A stretch of 64,000 nucleotides of DNA from Enoplolaimus lenunculus (GCA_030248215.1 JASANG010003928.1:124001-188000); one strand, 5' to 3'. Positions 46,901 to 61,900 are shown, numbered from the stretch's first letter. Translations and numbers: made by a program. The notes: generated by a model not told the origin, from the sequence alone.

Positions 46901-49900
46901 TTTAATGAAATTATAAAATCCCGAAATCTCAAATCCTGACTACGAAAATTACAGGTGCAATAAAGTCGAACAACACTTGTATGTTGGCATATGCAAAATA
47001 AAATCAAAATATAAAATTTTAATGAATAAATTGCAACTGCAAGTACTTCAAAGTATATTTTGGAATCAAAATCACGATGTAAAGTTGCGCTGCAAGTTCT
47101 TACTGCAACAATTAGCAATTCCATATTTGTTTCATAAAGTGCCAAAGTTGGACAAGATGCCCCATGAAGTCTTGCTCAAACCTTCTCTTCAACATCCCAA
47201 GTGACACAAGCGGAGATAATAAACGGAAAATCAAACAATACCGCTACAGATAAAAAGTCTAAAAGTGGTGCTACATTTATCAAAGTGTTAATGCCATCTG
47301 TCGTCATACGTCATCGTACGTCATCATACGTCACCCTTTGGTATCGTACGCAAATTGCACGTGTACGATGACGCACAATGACGTACGGCAACAGACGGTA
47401 CCGCAGAATAAATTTAACGACATCTTTACAGTTATGTGAAAACTGTGACATGGCGAACACAACTTATTGTGGAAGATGCATTACATATCTGCCCTGTCAC
47501 TGAATACCTGACGGCTGAGTCATAACACTGATCCATTCGGATTTGGCGTATCCCTGGCTGTTATGAGCAACGGACCGAAATTCGTACTGGGTGTATGGGG
47601 CGAGATCAGTGACTTCGGTATACGTCAGTTGTCCGGTATAAGGAGTCTGTACTAAGGCAGAAGGTTGGCAAATTGACACCATTTCATTGCCAGGACAACC
47701 TTGTCGCATTTCCAACTCATATCTATAAATACATTCAATATACAAAGTTGCATTCATTCTGTTTACATATATTATATATGTATCTCTCTCTATATATATC
47801 TATATATTTATGTATTTAGGGTACAGCCGGAGGTCTGCCTCCGGCTCCGGCAGAAAATCGGCCTCCGGCTCCGGTAGAATTTTTGCCGGAGGTTCCGGCA
47901 ATTTCGGTGGTAAAATTTTGAATAATTTTCCTAAATTTATCTGTTTAGCGCGTTTCGATTGACTTTTGTCACAATTTTCATGAAAGAATTGCCGAAATTT
48001 GGCAGAAAATTAGCGTGAAATCAAACAACTTAACAACATTTTGCAGATATTGGCTAAAATTAACTAATTAACCATAATTTTTATACTTAATTTCGCCTCA
48101 CCTCCGGCTCCGGCAAGTTTCGTTGACCCCCGGCTCCGGCTCCGGTATTTTTCACCTCCGGTTGCACCCTGGTGTATATATGCAGATATATAAATATATA
48201 TTTGCATACCTATGTAACAAAGTTTAACCGGCTACCAGAAAGTACTGGACCTGGATCCGGATAACTCAATATCATGGCCCACTATTTGTCTCAATTGCCA
48301 ATTGAACTGCAACAAATCTTACTGCCGTTCAGTAAAGCGCGAGTAAGCTACTGGAGCAGAGCAAATTGTAACCAATGAGATTGCAGCAAAAACTTGAACA
48401 TCGTCCAAGATTGGCCAATTTTGCTCTCAGCTCGACAACAACAAAAATAAATAAAACTCACAACAACGTAAATAATACATATACAAAATTTAAATAAATA
48501 CAAATTTTTACCTTATAATTTGACCATTTGGTTTCGCAGGAGGCGACCAATTGATTCTAACGCTGTGCGAAGTTACTCGGCTGACGCGTGGAGGATCAAG
48601 ATTCAGCGGAGCGGCCGGTTTGGTCTGTACTTCAACCGTAGCTGACCGACTGCACAGTGTAAACAGTGTACACATTTCAATTGCAACTGTGTACACTGTG
48701 AACGGTTGCAGAGGACGGCTGACGCCAAACTTGTGTTTGGTTGCGTTGCTTGATGCGACCTAAAATGTAATGTTGAATGCATAAACATCATTTAAAAATT
48801 TAACTAAATTTTTTAGAAAAAAAAATAATTTTTTGCCATATTAATACAAAATTACAAAGATGAAACATAGCCAGCCGGTGACGGGCTTTGATTAATGTGA
48901 CCTGAAATTTAAACACATTTTTAAAAAATAGGAAAATTGGCCAATGTTACTTTTGGGGAGTAACAGTAGATTAAGCGTATTCCTAAGCCTAAGCCTAAGT
49001 GTTGCAAAAGCGTATTCCTAAGCTTAAGCCTAAGCCTAAGCAAAAAAATGTAGTCTAGAATGTAAGTCTACTCTTCTACAGACCCACCACAAATCGCGAC
49101 GGCCCTAAAAGTAACATGGGCGGGAAAATAATAATACGTATTAAATGCGAAGTTTAAATTTTTACTAAATGAATAAATTCGTAAACAAACAACAGTTTTT
49201 CGTAACTGTATATAATTTATATACCACGAAACGAAAAATACTAAATTTTTAACCCATGCTCTCTATAGTTAACATGTGCTGAACATCCATAATGATTTCA
49301 TCTTAAAAACTCTAGCTATAAGGCCCGAACTCGGTCCTAATTTTGACAAATCATAACTAAACTAAATATCTGCTCAACTATAAGCGTACACTTGCTCACA
49401 GAGGAAGTTCCTGTGTTCAGGCCCGTAACTGCAAATGTGAGAAGGGGGACAAGCGTCGCTACCCCACCCCCAGTCTATCAATAGCTCCGACCACTAGTTG
49501 AAATTATGTTCAACCGCATTACAGAATTTTGTTAGAAAAAATTTTTTTACAACCTCTACTAAAAATTCCTGGTTGAGGCTGCCTGAGTTCGCCAAGCAAT
49601 TATTATGAGTGACGGTGCCTAAAAAGTATTGGTAATTGGTGTACCCTGGTACCGTACTATATATTTGCTCAAAAGCCCGACTGAGACACCCCCAACTCAT
49701 TAATCTGGCAGCACCCCTGCGATTGGAGTCTAAACTAAAACCATTCTGAGTAGAGTAAGAAAGTAGAGCCAAAAAAAGTAAAAAACTTACTTCAGTTCCG
49801 TTCAACACATACCGATACACACTAATCACACCGTTCGGCCTTACAGGAGGTTGCACGGCTACTTCTATCGACTCCTGTGAAACGTCGATAATTACAGGAG

Positions 49901-52900
49901 GTACTAACCCTTCCGGTTTGCTTTCGGCAGTTCGAATTAAACTCCAACCGCTAATAACATAACCAGCTAAATTCGATGCATTTATACGATATTCGTATCG
50001 AGAGTACGGTTTCAACTGTGAAGAATTGTCGTTAAACATAAAATTTAGCGTTTTGAAAATTAGTTCTGGAAACGAGTACAGTAACGCAGGGTACACTCCT
50101 GTAATGTTTCGCCGATGAATTTGGTATTGAATTACAGGAGCGTAAGGGAACTTAGGCGGAGTCCACGTTACTGCGACTCCCTGATGCTCGCCGTATATAT
50201 TGACCAGTGGTTGTAAATCAGGAGGGTCTAATCCTGTAGGAGGGGCTTGTTTCGTAGTAGCGTTTGATTTGAGGCTATAGGAACATCCATGACTTGTACA
50301 AGCCCTAGCTTGGAACCAATAAATTGAGTAAGGTTTAAGATCATGAACTGAAAATGATTGTTGCATACCGGTATATATCACTCTACTGCCCCTTGGAGCC
50401 CCAATTTTGCCCTGAGTATTCCTTTGAGATCCGCTTTCTGGGCTAACTTGAATAAGACTATAGTTAGTTATTTGTCCGTTAGGTATCCAGGGTGAAGACC
50501 ACTTAGCTAAAATTGTTGTTGACGATATTGGTTGTAAGCTTGGCGGTTCGAGACCTTCTGGCGCAGATGCGAATGTAGTGCAAAGCGACGATGGGCTTGA
50601 GCTGTTTCCAGCACCGTTGTGAACAACTATTCGGTACGAGTATACCGTTGCTGGTTTGATACCGCTATCGATAAATGAAGTTTTCAAGCCTAAAATTTAG
50701 TACAAATGACAATGAAATTATTTTCAACCAGAAAGATTTAGCTGTTTGAATAAAGTCAAAATAGGTTATTGACAGATTTTGAGTAAGATGGATAGTAATT
50801 GATTTTGTAGCCTGAAACGTTTGGAGTTGAATTCAATTCCAAACGTTACCCGGGACGCATTAATCGCTATGTTGAACACTGAATAGTATACAGTATATAC
50901 TCTTTAAAAGCTTAAACTTGATTTAAGCTCAAGATAATCCAGCAGTGTTAAACTTACGTTGTAGATTAACTAAACTAACAGCTAAGCTTACGCTTACATG
51001 GTTCGATTATTTGCAACTGACAACAACATATTCCGATCAAAAACTACCGCAAGGTTTAATTATTAAACTAAATCTACAATATCTTATTTAATATTCCGTA
51101 AGACAATCGTCTCTACTTGACAAACACGGATTTGGAATGGTAATAGCTATTCGTATGCCAACTTATGTCGTAGCCCAAGTCGTAATTCAGCACAATTCAG
51201 AATTAGACTAGTCCAAAGTGTAAGCAGTTGCAACTTCGACAATTCCGAAGTAGGATTCTGATTGATCAAGCAGTGGTATAATCTGATTGGTTGTTTTTGC
51301 TTGGCGCACAGAAGCAGTGCAATTTGATTTGCTAACTAAAAACATATGGGATGTAGAGTGAACCATTAACGCACGAATGGTTGTCGAATATCTGTTTCCT
51401 CGCAAAAGCACTAGTGCAAAAACAAATCAACTTTGCGCTAACGCACCGCGTAATTGCGCTTTGGACCAGAACATTTTTGAATAAAGTTGAATTACGGCTT
51501 GGTCTACGACATATATATTAACCTGAAAACACCAACGAATCATTCCGATACAACTCGTACAACGCAATCAGACCATTCGGTACTTCTGGTGGTTTCCACG
51601 AAACCTGTACCCGAGTAGCCCCCAGCACGATGTTTTGAGGCGCCGCAACTCCTTGCGGTTTCTGTTCCAAGGTCCGTACAGTAATCACAGGGCTCTCGGT
51701 ACATCCTGCTTGATTGCAGGCAACCAGTTGAACCTTATAGTCTGTAAACGGGATTAATCCTTTAACTTTATAGCTTAATTTAAACCCTTGATAATGCACT
51801 TGTGAATTTATTAACAACTTATATTCGATTCCGGTTAGCGACGGATCTGTACCGGAACTAGGGGGCACCCATCGGATATTAACGTCTCCTCCGACGGAAG
51901 GCATCACAACAGGAGCGAGCAATTTTATTGGTTGTCCGTCTAGGGTTGTCGCGTTTGCTGATTGGCTAGTTGTACATCCTGCAAGAGTGCACGCAGCTAT
52001 AGAATAACTATAATTGGTCGAAGGATTTAGTTTAGTATCGATATAAACCGTCCGAGACGAGTCAATAACTATAGCAGGAGCAGAATTTCGCTGCAGGAGG
52101 TAATGTACAAGCACTCCGTTAATGATTTCCGGCGGCGACCATGTGATTTTCAACGTGGTAGGGTCGGAAAGGTGAGAAATTGTAGGAGGCACGGGCTGAG
52201 AGGGTTTGCCTTGAGCAGTTTCCACAGGGGTCCACGCTGTTTCGGCGACGCCCTTAGAATTAATCGCAGCTACACGATATTCATACTTTGAATACGGAAC
52301 CAACCTAGAGTCTTTGTATTGGAATGTAACCGGAAACGGAGGTTTCATCGTTTCTACGACGGTTATTTCTTGACCTCCGGTAAGAAAACCAGGTCTTCTC
52401 AGGATGCGATACTCAAAAATTTCGCCATTTGCATTCACAGGTTCCGTCCATTCAAGAGCGGCCCAAGTCGAGCTGATATTAACAACGCTAAGGGGTCCAA
52501 AATCCGACGGTGGAATTTCAGCTGTTTTAAAAGTCTGCGGGTCGGTACGAGCGCAACCAGCCCTAGTACAAGCTTCTAGCCATACCTGGTGCGTAGTTGC
52601 TGGTTGCAAATGGCGATATTCATATATTGTAGACACTCCTTGATAGAGCAGAGCTCTACTTGAGGCCTCAATTAGCTTATACGTTTCTAAAAGTCCGTTT
52701 GGAAACGCCGGAGGCAACCAGGTAAAGATTAGCGATTGGCCATCGCGGACCGCTTGAGCTATAAGCCCATTAAGTCCTTGTGGCGCGGCTTGTTTAGTCC
52801 TCGCGCGCACCCAATCAGTTGTTGTTCTTAAAAGAGTATCACAAACTCCTGTATTCGTGCAACTAAAACTTCTCACAGGCCCTCCATTAATGGCATGAAG

Positions 52901-55900
52901 TCTGAATTGGTATTCAACAAACGGTCTCAATCCGGCCACTCTCATTGAGGTAATGCTCCTGTTTGCGGTTATGACCTCTCGTTCATGAGGGTAGCGATAT
53001 TCGTCAACAGGAGTATACTCCAATTGATAGCCTGATAGTACTCCGTTAAGCGTCCGCGGATGAGTCCATTGCAGTTCTGCTGAATGGGCGTCCATTGAAG
53101 AAATCCGGAGTGGGGAAAGACCTGTGGGAGCCGACTGTGCTGTTCGTATAAATGACGGATTGGATCGTGAGTGACCAATTGTATTTGTAACCACTATGTA
53201 GTACCCTACGACGGTATAAGGAACAATTACTCTTGCGTCCGTGTCCACAAAATTAAATGAAGAGTTCGGCCCGGAGTACACAAGATCTCCGGCGAAGATA
53301 GGAGTTGTTATTAAAGGCGTTGTGATTGTTGTTGTTGTAGTTGTTGATGTTGTTGTTGTGTCGCCTCCTGATACATTGAGCAGTTGAAATAGTCTGAAAT
53401 TTAAGAATAAAATATAAAACGGCATAATTCCAGAGAAACTTTGAAAAAATTTATTTCTGTATTAATAACTAAACGTAAGCTGAAACAAATTGATTTGCGC
53501 CTAAATTATATATTATGTTATGCATCATTCGCAATAAAAATTTCATTTTGCCACCGAAAACAGTATAAGGTTGGGTTAACACGTGTCAAATTTCGAAATT
53601 GTCATGCGTTAACCTTACCATAAAGCAACAATTGCGTTAACCGTACCCTAATGCGTGTTACCAAACGCTCTGTGACACGTATCATGATTGGGCTGTGACA
53701 CGAGTTAGAGTAGGGTTAACGCAATTTTTTCGTTACGGTAGGGTTAACGCATGGCAAGTTTGAAAATAAATTGACACGTGTTAACCCTACCATATAGAGT
53801 TTTCGGTGGTAAAATGAAATGAGTAGCTCCCTAAGTTTACCCCGTTTCCGTTTTCGAGTTTAATCAAAGGCCACTCTAAATACTCGCGAACTAAGCTAGC
53901 GAACAGCCAAACACTGTTATCTTAACTCCAGTTCAAAACGATAATTTGGAGTAAGTCTGGAAGCACATCAGCGTGAAATATTTCTAGACATCAGGAGTCA
54001 TCACAGAGTGAGCGTAAAGCTAAACACCATTTTTGAACTTTCCCAATACAAAATTCAGTTTTGCGCGGGTTCGGTTGCGCAATTACATTTATGTCTTCCG
54101 TTGAACAGCGCCGCATGCAAAATTTTTCGAAACTTAAAATTGGTAAACTTTGTGAGCGAAGCAAGCAAGAAGCCAGACGAGCATTTAGTAACAAACGTAC
54201 AGTATGGACACACTTTCTGCTCCTGATTGCGGGTCCCAGGCCTCCGGCCCCCATCTCGGTGGATATGCAGTGAATAATAACATTGTGAATTCAGCTCAAA
54301 CTCAAAAGCATAAAAATGTCCAATCAAAGTTAAACTTACACTTGTTTTTCGACAGTTCTATTAAATATTTGGTCAATACTTAGTGTTTCTCTTTTGATTC
54401 TTCCAGTGCTGTACTCTAACGAGTTTTCTCTAACGTGTCCACTTCCATCACGACTTGTAATTGGCTCTTCTAACTTAATCGAGACGTTAATGATATTGTC
54501 TTTAATTGGTTGGATTTCGCCGGTATCGTTCTCAATTTTGACTGGTTCACGAAAAGACGCCGCATCTGCATTTTCGAATGTGAATGGTCGATGTTTATCA
54601 ACAAAACTGCCTTTCTGAAATTTGATTGGTCCATTTAGATTAGCGTCACTTTCTCCCGATCTTATTGGTTGTTCCAAAGTCGCTGGTCGATTTTCATTGG
54701 CTACAACTGGTTCTGGTTGATATTTTGACCAATAACGTGCCATCGGTCCAGGCATTGTAAAATTTTCTGGAATTCGGTAAACGAAATACTGTTGAATGAT
54801 ACCATTGGGTGACTTTGGCGGTACCCATTGTATAGCGACAGCTGTTGAATTCGCTTCAAGTTTTGGTTTTTCTAACAATCCTGGCAATGTAGCCAATGTC
54901 AAAAATCGCTTCGAGGGCCCTGTAGCACAACTGTAAGCTAAATGGGTAAAACACGCCACGCCACGAATTGAATACCAACGAAAAGGTTTTAAGTTATCGA
55001 TTGTGTACGTGACGACAGATGTACCTGAAATAAATAATATTTTAAAACTAAATTTTTTGTATTTTTACATTTTATATTTAAAAAAGAGAAAATAATTTAA
55101 AAGTTCTAATAACCAATAAATAAGGTTTATTGTCATTTAGAAAAATATTTATCGAAAATAAAAATTTACTCAAAAACTTTCTGACCAAATTTAAAGTACC
55201 CTGAGCAGGGCTTCGTAACTATATTACATGTTGTAAAAAGATAAATAAACTTTTTCTCTAGTTATACACCGTTCACAATAATTTTGTCTCACCTTGTGAT
55301 AGTACTGGGTTATAAAAGATTTTGTGGCACCGTTGACACAATTATTATGAACGGCAAATTACCAGTTTTGCCCGTAAATATAATTTTACAATAAATTCAT
55401 ATTTCGCTCTCACCAAATTAACAGGCCGACGAAACACTGTTTGCACCAAATTTTTAAAACAAAAAAATAGTTTTGCAAGCTAAAATTGCATATTTTCAAA
55501 AAAAAACTTTCGCGGATGTCATGGACAACCGTGTTGAAGAGCGACTGAGCAGGACATGAATTTTGGCTTGAAAACGAGAAGATTGGCTGTGGCAAAAATT
55601 TGTGAAAAGGATTGTCCATAAGATCCAGTTTCGATTTTCAAACGAATTTCAATTGTGCACAAGTTTGATGTTCTCTCGCCTTACCAATAACGATATCTTT
55701 ACGATTTTCAGTCTCTGCGTCTAATGTAATTGCATAATCATACAAGGTTTGCGTCAAATCCCAAATTGCTCCAGCGAATGTTGACACAACAGTTGTTGGT
55801 GCTGTTGTTGTTTTTGTTGTTGTTATTGCCATAGTTGTTGTTGTTGTTGTTGTTATATTTGTTGCTTTGTTGTCCATAGTTGCATTCCAAGCCGCATTCC

Positions 55901-58900
55901 AGTTACTCGTCGAATTGCTGATTATTCCAGCCACAGAATTTTCGGATATTTCAGACTCCAACCAACTTTTAGGTACGGACGTAGTTGTCGCTAGTTTGAT
56001 TCCCAACGCTTCTAAAGTAACCTTTGCCGAACTTGAAGACAACACTTCGACGGCTAAAATTTTCGGACCGCTTGGAGGACTTTGAACCGGCATACGAATT
56101 GCTGTAGAGCGACTAGCTAAGTATCCAGCGGAATTAAACACTAGTATCCGGTAGCTGTAAGCATGGCCTGGGGTAAGCGAAATGTCGGTGTAGGAAAATT
56201 TTTCCGCATTGATTGGTTGAGTTGAATTCATTGTGTTCAGTTGAAAAATGTTATCTGAGTCACGGTGGATTTCGTAACGAATGACTTGACCATTCGAAAA
56301 CTTTGGGGGCTGCCAATAAATTGTTGTTGTATGCGAATTTGTTATTACAATTACTGGTGGTTGAATATCTGCAAATATAGATTATATCGCTAATGTTCCT
56401 GTTAGGAACGTTCCGTTTTTCCGCGTGACTGCAATAGAGTACAATGGTCAAATATCTGGAAATATAGGTTGCATGACACACGTGTCGTCTTATAACACTG
56501 TTTAGTTTTTCCACATGAAAGCAATAGAGTAGGTTTAAGCTTTAGACTAATTATTAGTTCGCTTTGGTTTAGAAATTAGGTTAGAGTTGCGCTTCTTATA
56601 CTAACATTGATCGGTTGTATTGTAAGGGTTGGGTTAAAGTTACCGCGCGCCATCGGACGCCGCCGCACGCCACCTGCATCCGGCCCGCGCGCGCCATGAT
56701 AAAAATTTTGCCGCACACCGCACGCGCGCGTCCGCTGTAAAACTGTTTATTAAAAATTAGCGCAACCCTAAGAGTATAATGATCAGGGTTTTTCACTTTT
56801 TCTCATTATTAAAATAGGAAATAATTGTTGAATATAAATAAATGTTTTAAATTGTAAAAACAAAATGAATTTATTTCGTTAAAACGTATACTCCGCGTTC
56901 AAACACAATATAAAACTCTACATAATTACATAGCTATTTCAGTGCAATATAATTTTTGATTTGCGCTAAAAACACAAATTGGCAATTCGTTTTAACTGGA
57001 TTCTATGAAATATTACGTCGAAAAAGAAAGTAATACTTGAATTTCGGTTTCGTTAGCTCTCGTCCAACTTTTATAGAAATCAAATCAGACTCCTGTCAGA
57101 ATTTACTAAAAATGAAAAAATAACAAAAAAGCTCGAAATTTTGAAATTTAGAAATAATGAATGTCCACTTGGAAATATAACCAATCCAGTGACGAGTAGA
57201 AAATTTTAGCGTTCAACTTTCATTTGCAATTTTGTAACAGAACGTGACTGTCTTTTCAAAATATTGGCTGAATTTTTAAACATAATAAAAATATTGCTTA
57301 CCATTCGGATAAGAATTCTACAAAGTATTATAGAAAAAAGTTACAAAAAATAAGGTATCTCACTTACCTTCGGGTACGTCCTCTGGCATAGTTATCTTTG
57401 CGTTTGTACTTGTGGTACAACCTGCATCAGTGCACACGTTGATAGCAACGACGTATTCCGTAAACGGCAACAATCCTGAAATCAGTAAACGGTATTGACA
57501 AACAAATGTTGATCTTGGTACTTTAAACGAGTTGGTGATATTTCGTGTAACTTTCACACCAGAAGAGCTGAGAATAAGGCTCAAGATTCCACTGTTCCAG
57601 TATGCGCAAACGAAAGTTGCAGAATTTTGTTATTGCTGAATCGTGATGGCTGTGAGTATAATAGGGTTGAACATAGTCTTTTTGAACTCAATTTTAATAA
57701 ATTTCAATATTCAGTTGTCAAAATGACGAAATTAATTTTAACCAAATTTTCTTAAAAATAATTGTAACATCAAAGATTATAAAAACAACAACAAAAAACC
57801 TGCTTTGTTGTTGTTTTTATCAGATTTGGTATAATAATTATTTTAAAAATGGCTTAAAATTAATGTGGACTTGAATTTTATAAACAGGGTCAAAACTAAC
57901 CTTTGACCGTTCCCTGTGTTACTGTCGCTGGATATTTTAGTCGTTTTCGTTGATTAACAATTATAGAATAATCGGTAAGGACTCCATTTGGCGACAGTGG
58001 TGGAAACCATTCCACCGTCATTGATCGCGGCCCGATCGGCCGTAAAACTGGTTTGCGTAGTCCTTCAGGACTCGATTCTTGGCTAGCTGCGTAAACCTGA
58101 AATACATGAGCAAGCGTGTCTCAGCGAATAGAGTAGTATATATCAGATGTCTAGCTAGGATTTTGTTTCCAGCGGATATAAACCCTTTAAAAAAATTTTC
58201 AATGAAAATCTCGCTAGACTAATGCAACGCATAGGCTTAGGCTTAGGCTTAGGCTTAATATATTTATATATATAATATATATTTATATCTTATAGACTAC
58301 CTCCTCGCTATCGGAACATCCGGTCAGAGTACAAACACGAAGCATATACGAATATCGCTGGTAAGGTACAATTCCGGAAGTATCTTCATATTTTGTTCCG
58401 CTTCCCTCGTATAATTGAACACCGTTTCGCATAAGGATATAGGTAATGTTGCCTAAAATGAAACATGTAAACAAGTAAATTCATTTTCGAACCTGTAAGG
58501 ATACGTCTCAAGTTCGCAGTGAACGAAATACACAACCAATGCGAGCTTCACATTCCACACTGTATATATGGCTGCCACGATCACAAGCGCGTTGTTAGTT
58601 GTTTGTTTCAGACAACGAGGGCTTGATAGCCATCTACGCTAGACCTGGATGGGCATGCATCCATCACCTTCAGCGTGGTTAGCCAGCCCACAGTGGCTGC
58701 CTTCCGACCCGTGTGCCACTACGATGCACAGTCCTGTTTATCTGCCAACTTACGCCTGAGAGCGAAATCAATATCGTGCTGTGTACTTGTGTAGTTGTGG
58801 ACTTGGCGATAAAATATTGGACGAGACCGGAATACAACCCGGGCCTTCCTGCTTGTAAGGCTTAAGCTTGAGACTATTTTTGCTTAAACTTAGGGATCGG

Positions 58901-61900
58901 TAAAGGCTTATTTGTTCGCTTAGGCTTAGGAGTATGCTTATACTACTGTAACAGCCCTATTCTATACATTGGCAACGAGACACACCGCCCCACCACCAAC
59001 AGCAGGGAACGTAGTAGAATTAAATTACTTTAGAACTGCCTGAATATTTTCAATTTCAACTGAAATCACTTTAAATTCAAAATCTGCTTACCGTTGGGCT
59101 TCTCAGGAGGAGTCCAATGGACAAAAATTGTGTTCGGAGCATCAGATTCAGTATAACACACCGGTGGGTGAACTCCTTCAGGAGCATCTTGTTCAGTTTG
59201 AATTTTGACCAATTCGCTTTGTACTTTACCGACGCTGTTCCATACTCGTAAGCGATACGTGTATACTGTGAACGGGCGCACAGTTAAATCTAAAATTTAA
59301 AATTTAAAATCATATTTGAGTTTGAACGAGCGTATTTTCGCGCGTTTCAAGTTTTAGAAGTTTCGATGCCATACGTAATAGTCGTTCAAATATACAGCAA
59401 AATAGTGAGTCACAGTGAGACTTTGAAGAACTGAACGCGAGTGATGAGATAAAATCTATATTCGATTAGAATGATCTTTGACCCCGGGAAATTTGGGTTT
59501 TTGAGAACCAGAGAAATTGGCTCGCGTCAGAGCTGAATTTGAGAGACACTGTCCAGGTTACGGTTTCGTTATCGAGTCATTGTAGTGAAAAGTTTGCATA
59601 CCTGCGTAGCTTTAGTGGCTACAAGTGTAAACTAAAAATTCGTATGTCATGAGTTCGAGCCGCACAGCATCCGCAGCAAACTTTTCGTGAAGTGCTCTAT
59701 GTGGTATATACTGCTTAAGTTATAGAATTAATTTAAAGCTGACCGTAGAAAATTCTATAAAATTTCGTGCTTTTTGAATTTTTTTACCATATCATTTCTA
59801 TGATGAAAATACCAAAAAAATTAACATTTACTTGCCAACGGCGAATAAACGATTTCTGCCGCACAAGACGCTGCTTTGTGTTTTGAAATTTTGCACTTTT
59901 TATAGCGTTTGAAGTAAACTTTTCAGTAGTTTGCTATTTACAGATCACACGCAAACAAGCAGGTTTTAAAACTCGTCCTGTATTCACGCCATATTTTTCA
60001 GCAATTTGACTAGAAAATGCATGATCCATTAATTATAAATACATGAATGCGAATTTCAAATTCTAATACTATATCGCATTCAACAGGACAATATTCGGGT
60101 ATGTTACCTCAGATATGATGACGCTGGAAACTTTATCATGCGATACACGCAGACAATATACGCGGATAATCCTAGAACTAAGCCGAATGCTACGATAATC
60201 TGAAACTTAAACAATGGATGAATCATTTGCATCGCGAAATTTTCTCATCACGGCAGGGCTGGTAGACGAGAATACGTCCTCTAGACAGAGAACACGGATT
60301 TGCCGGACCAAACATTTCGATATATTAACGCGGTTTGAGAAATAGAATAAAATCTGAATACCTTTGAAACTTGTATTCATCCCAGTGTAAATATCTTCTG
60401 CGTCAGTATAGCACCAGTCTGCGTCCGGAGGGTATTTTGGAGGCGGTGCCGGAACGTCATAGCTTACATGGCACGATTGAGTTGCATGATTGAAATTGCA
60501 CTCATCGCAGTACGCGTCGTGGGTGAAATTTGTGGCTCGACCGCAAATTGAACCCGAACCACAAGCTGAAAAAAAGTTAAAACTAAAAATAATTTTGGCT
60601 TAGCGTTCATGGAAACTGGTGAAAACAAATTTGAAATTAAATCTTTGAAAAATAAAATAAATTTTAAATTTTTAAGAAAATAAACTCGAATTAAAATTGT
60701 TTTAAAATTCAAATTAAAATGTTTGACAAACAAATTGCAATTAAAATTTCTGAAAAAAAAACAAATTCGAATAAAAATATTTAAAAATAAATTCGAACAA
60801 AATTGTTTGAAAGACAAATTTCGAATTATAGGTTTTCAAAATCAATTCAAATAGTTTTTTTAAAAACAATTTGAATTATTAACTAAACCAATATATAGTT
60901 AAAGCTGATATAACGCCCGAGCAACCATCAAATACCACAATTTTTAGGGGTCAGAACATCACATTGGAGCCTTTTGTCTAAACTTATAAGAAAGAAATAG
61001 GCTAACTTTCTTTTAATTATAAATATTACGTTTTTTTGCATTTTTATTGTTTATTAGTAATTTGTACCTTCGCCACTTTTATGAACATCGCCACATGATT
61101 GCGTTTCAGCGTCATATTCTTGTCCGTTGCAACATCCTCGATTGCCGGAAATTACAGTCAATCCGCAACACTTGTTGTTTTCAACGGTTTCAAGTTGTTC
61201 CGTCGAATAAAACTTAAAATAAAACAAATATTAAAAAATTTACTTGACACTGTAAAATGTAAACTTTTTAAAAGCACAGAACTTAACAGTAGATTTTAGT
61301 TAGGCGTAAGGAACTACAGGGTTGCGCTGTACTTTCGCACAATATGTTCCTTCCGTCACCACGTACCAGAAATAAATTTAAATTTCAAAACAGCGCGCAG
61401 CGACATGCGGAGGTACGCATTAAGTATAGCGCATCCTCAGGACATTGTTTATGGTGTAAATGGATTGTAAAAAAATAACGGTAACGGAAAACGGATATTT
61501 AAAAAGTCTAAAAGATGGTTTATGTTTCTGGCAACGAAGAAATTTACGGTAAAACATCGAACACAGATTTTTACCGGAAACTAATATCCGGTTACACCTT
61601 GATATTGGGGTGTCCGCAAACCGCAATTTCGCTATAAAATACGACAAATTGTACTCAATATTACAATTGGTTCATGTTACTTTGAGGGCCTACCATTTTT
61701 CTGCAGGATTCCAATACAGTAAGCTTAAGCATTTTTGATGTTTTTTTGGTTATACTAAAGCTTAGCTGTAGCTTTAGTTATATGTACGTTTACCATTACC
61801 CTGATGATTAACCTGACAAATATGCTTATACTACTGTTACACCACTCAAAGCAATATTGGTGTTGCAATTTTGTGTATTTTATCCCGAAGTCAAGAAACC

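Noticed and set aside
48512-48649. Shorter version of an usherin exon beginning after TGTGCAG
   Set aside because: The FN3 strand reads continuously through this acceptor to 48759, and phases only match with the longer exon.
49494-49790. Continuation of the usherin exon frame past the donor
   Set aside because: GTAAGT at 49790 and the in-phase next exon at 48759 show this is intron.
51208-51411. A 67-residue minus-strand frame between two usherin exons
   Set aside because: The flanking exons join directly in phase and the frame has no FN3 features.
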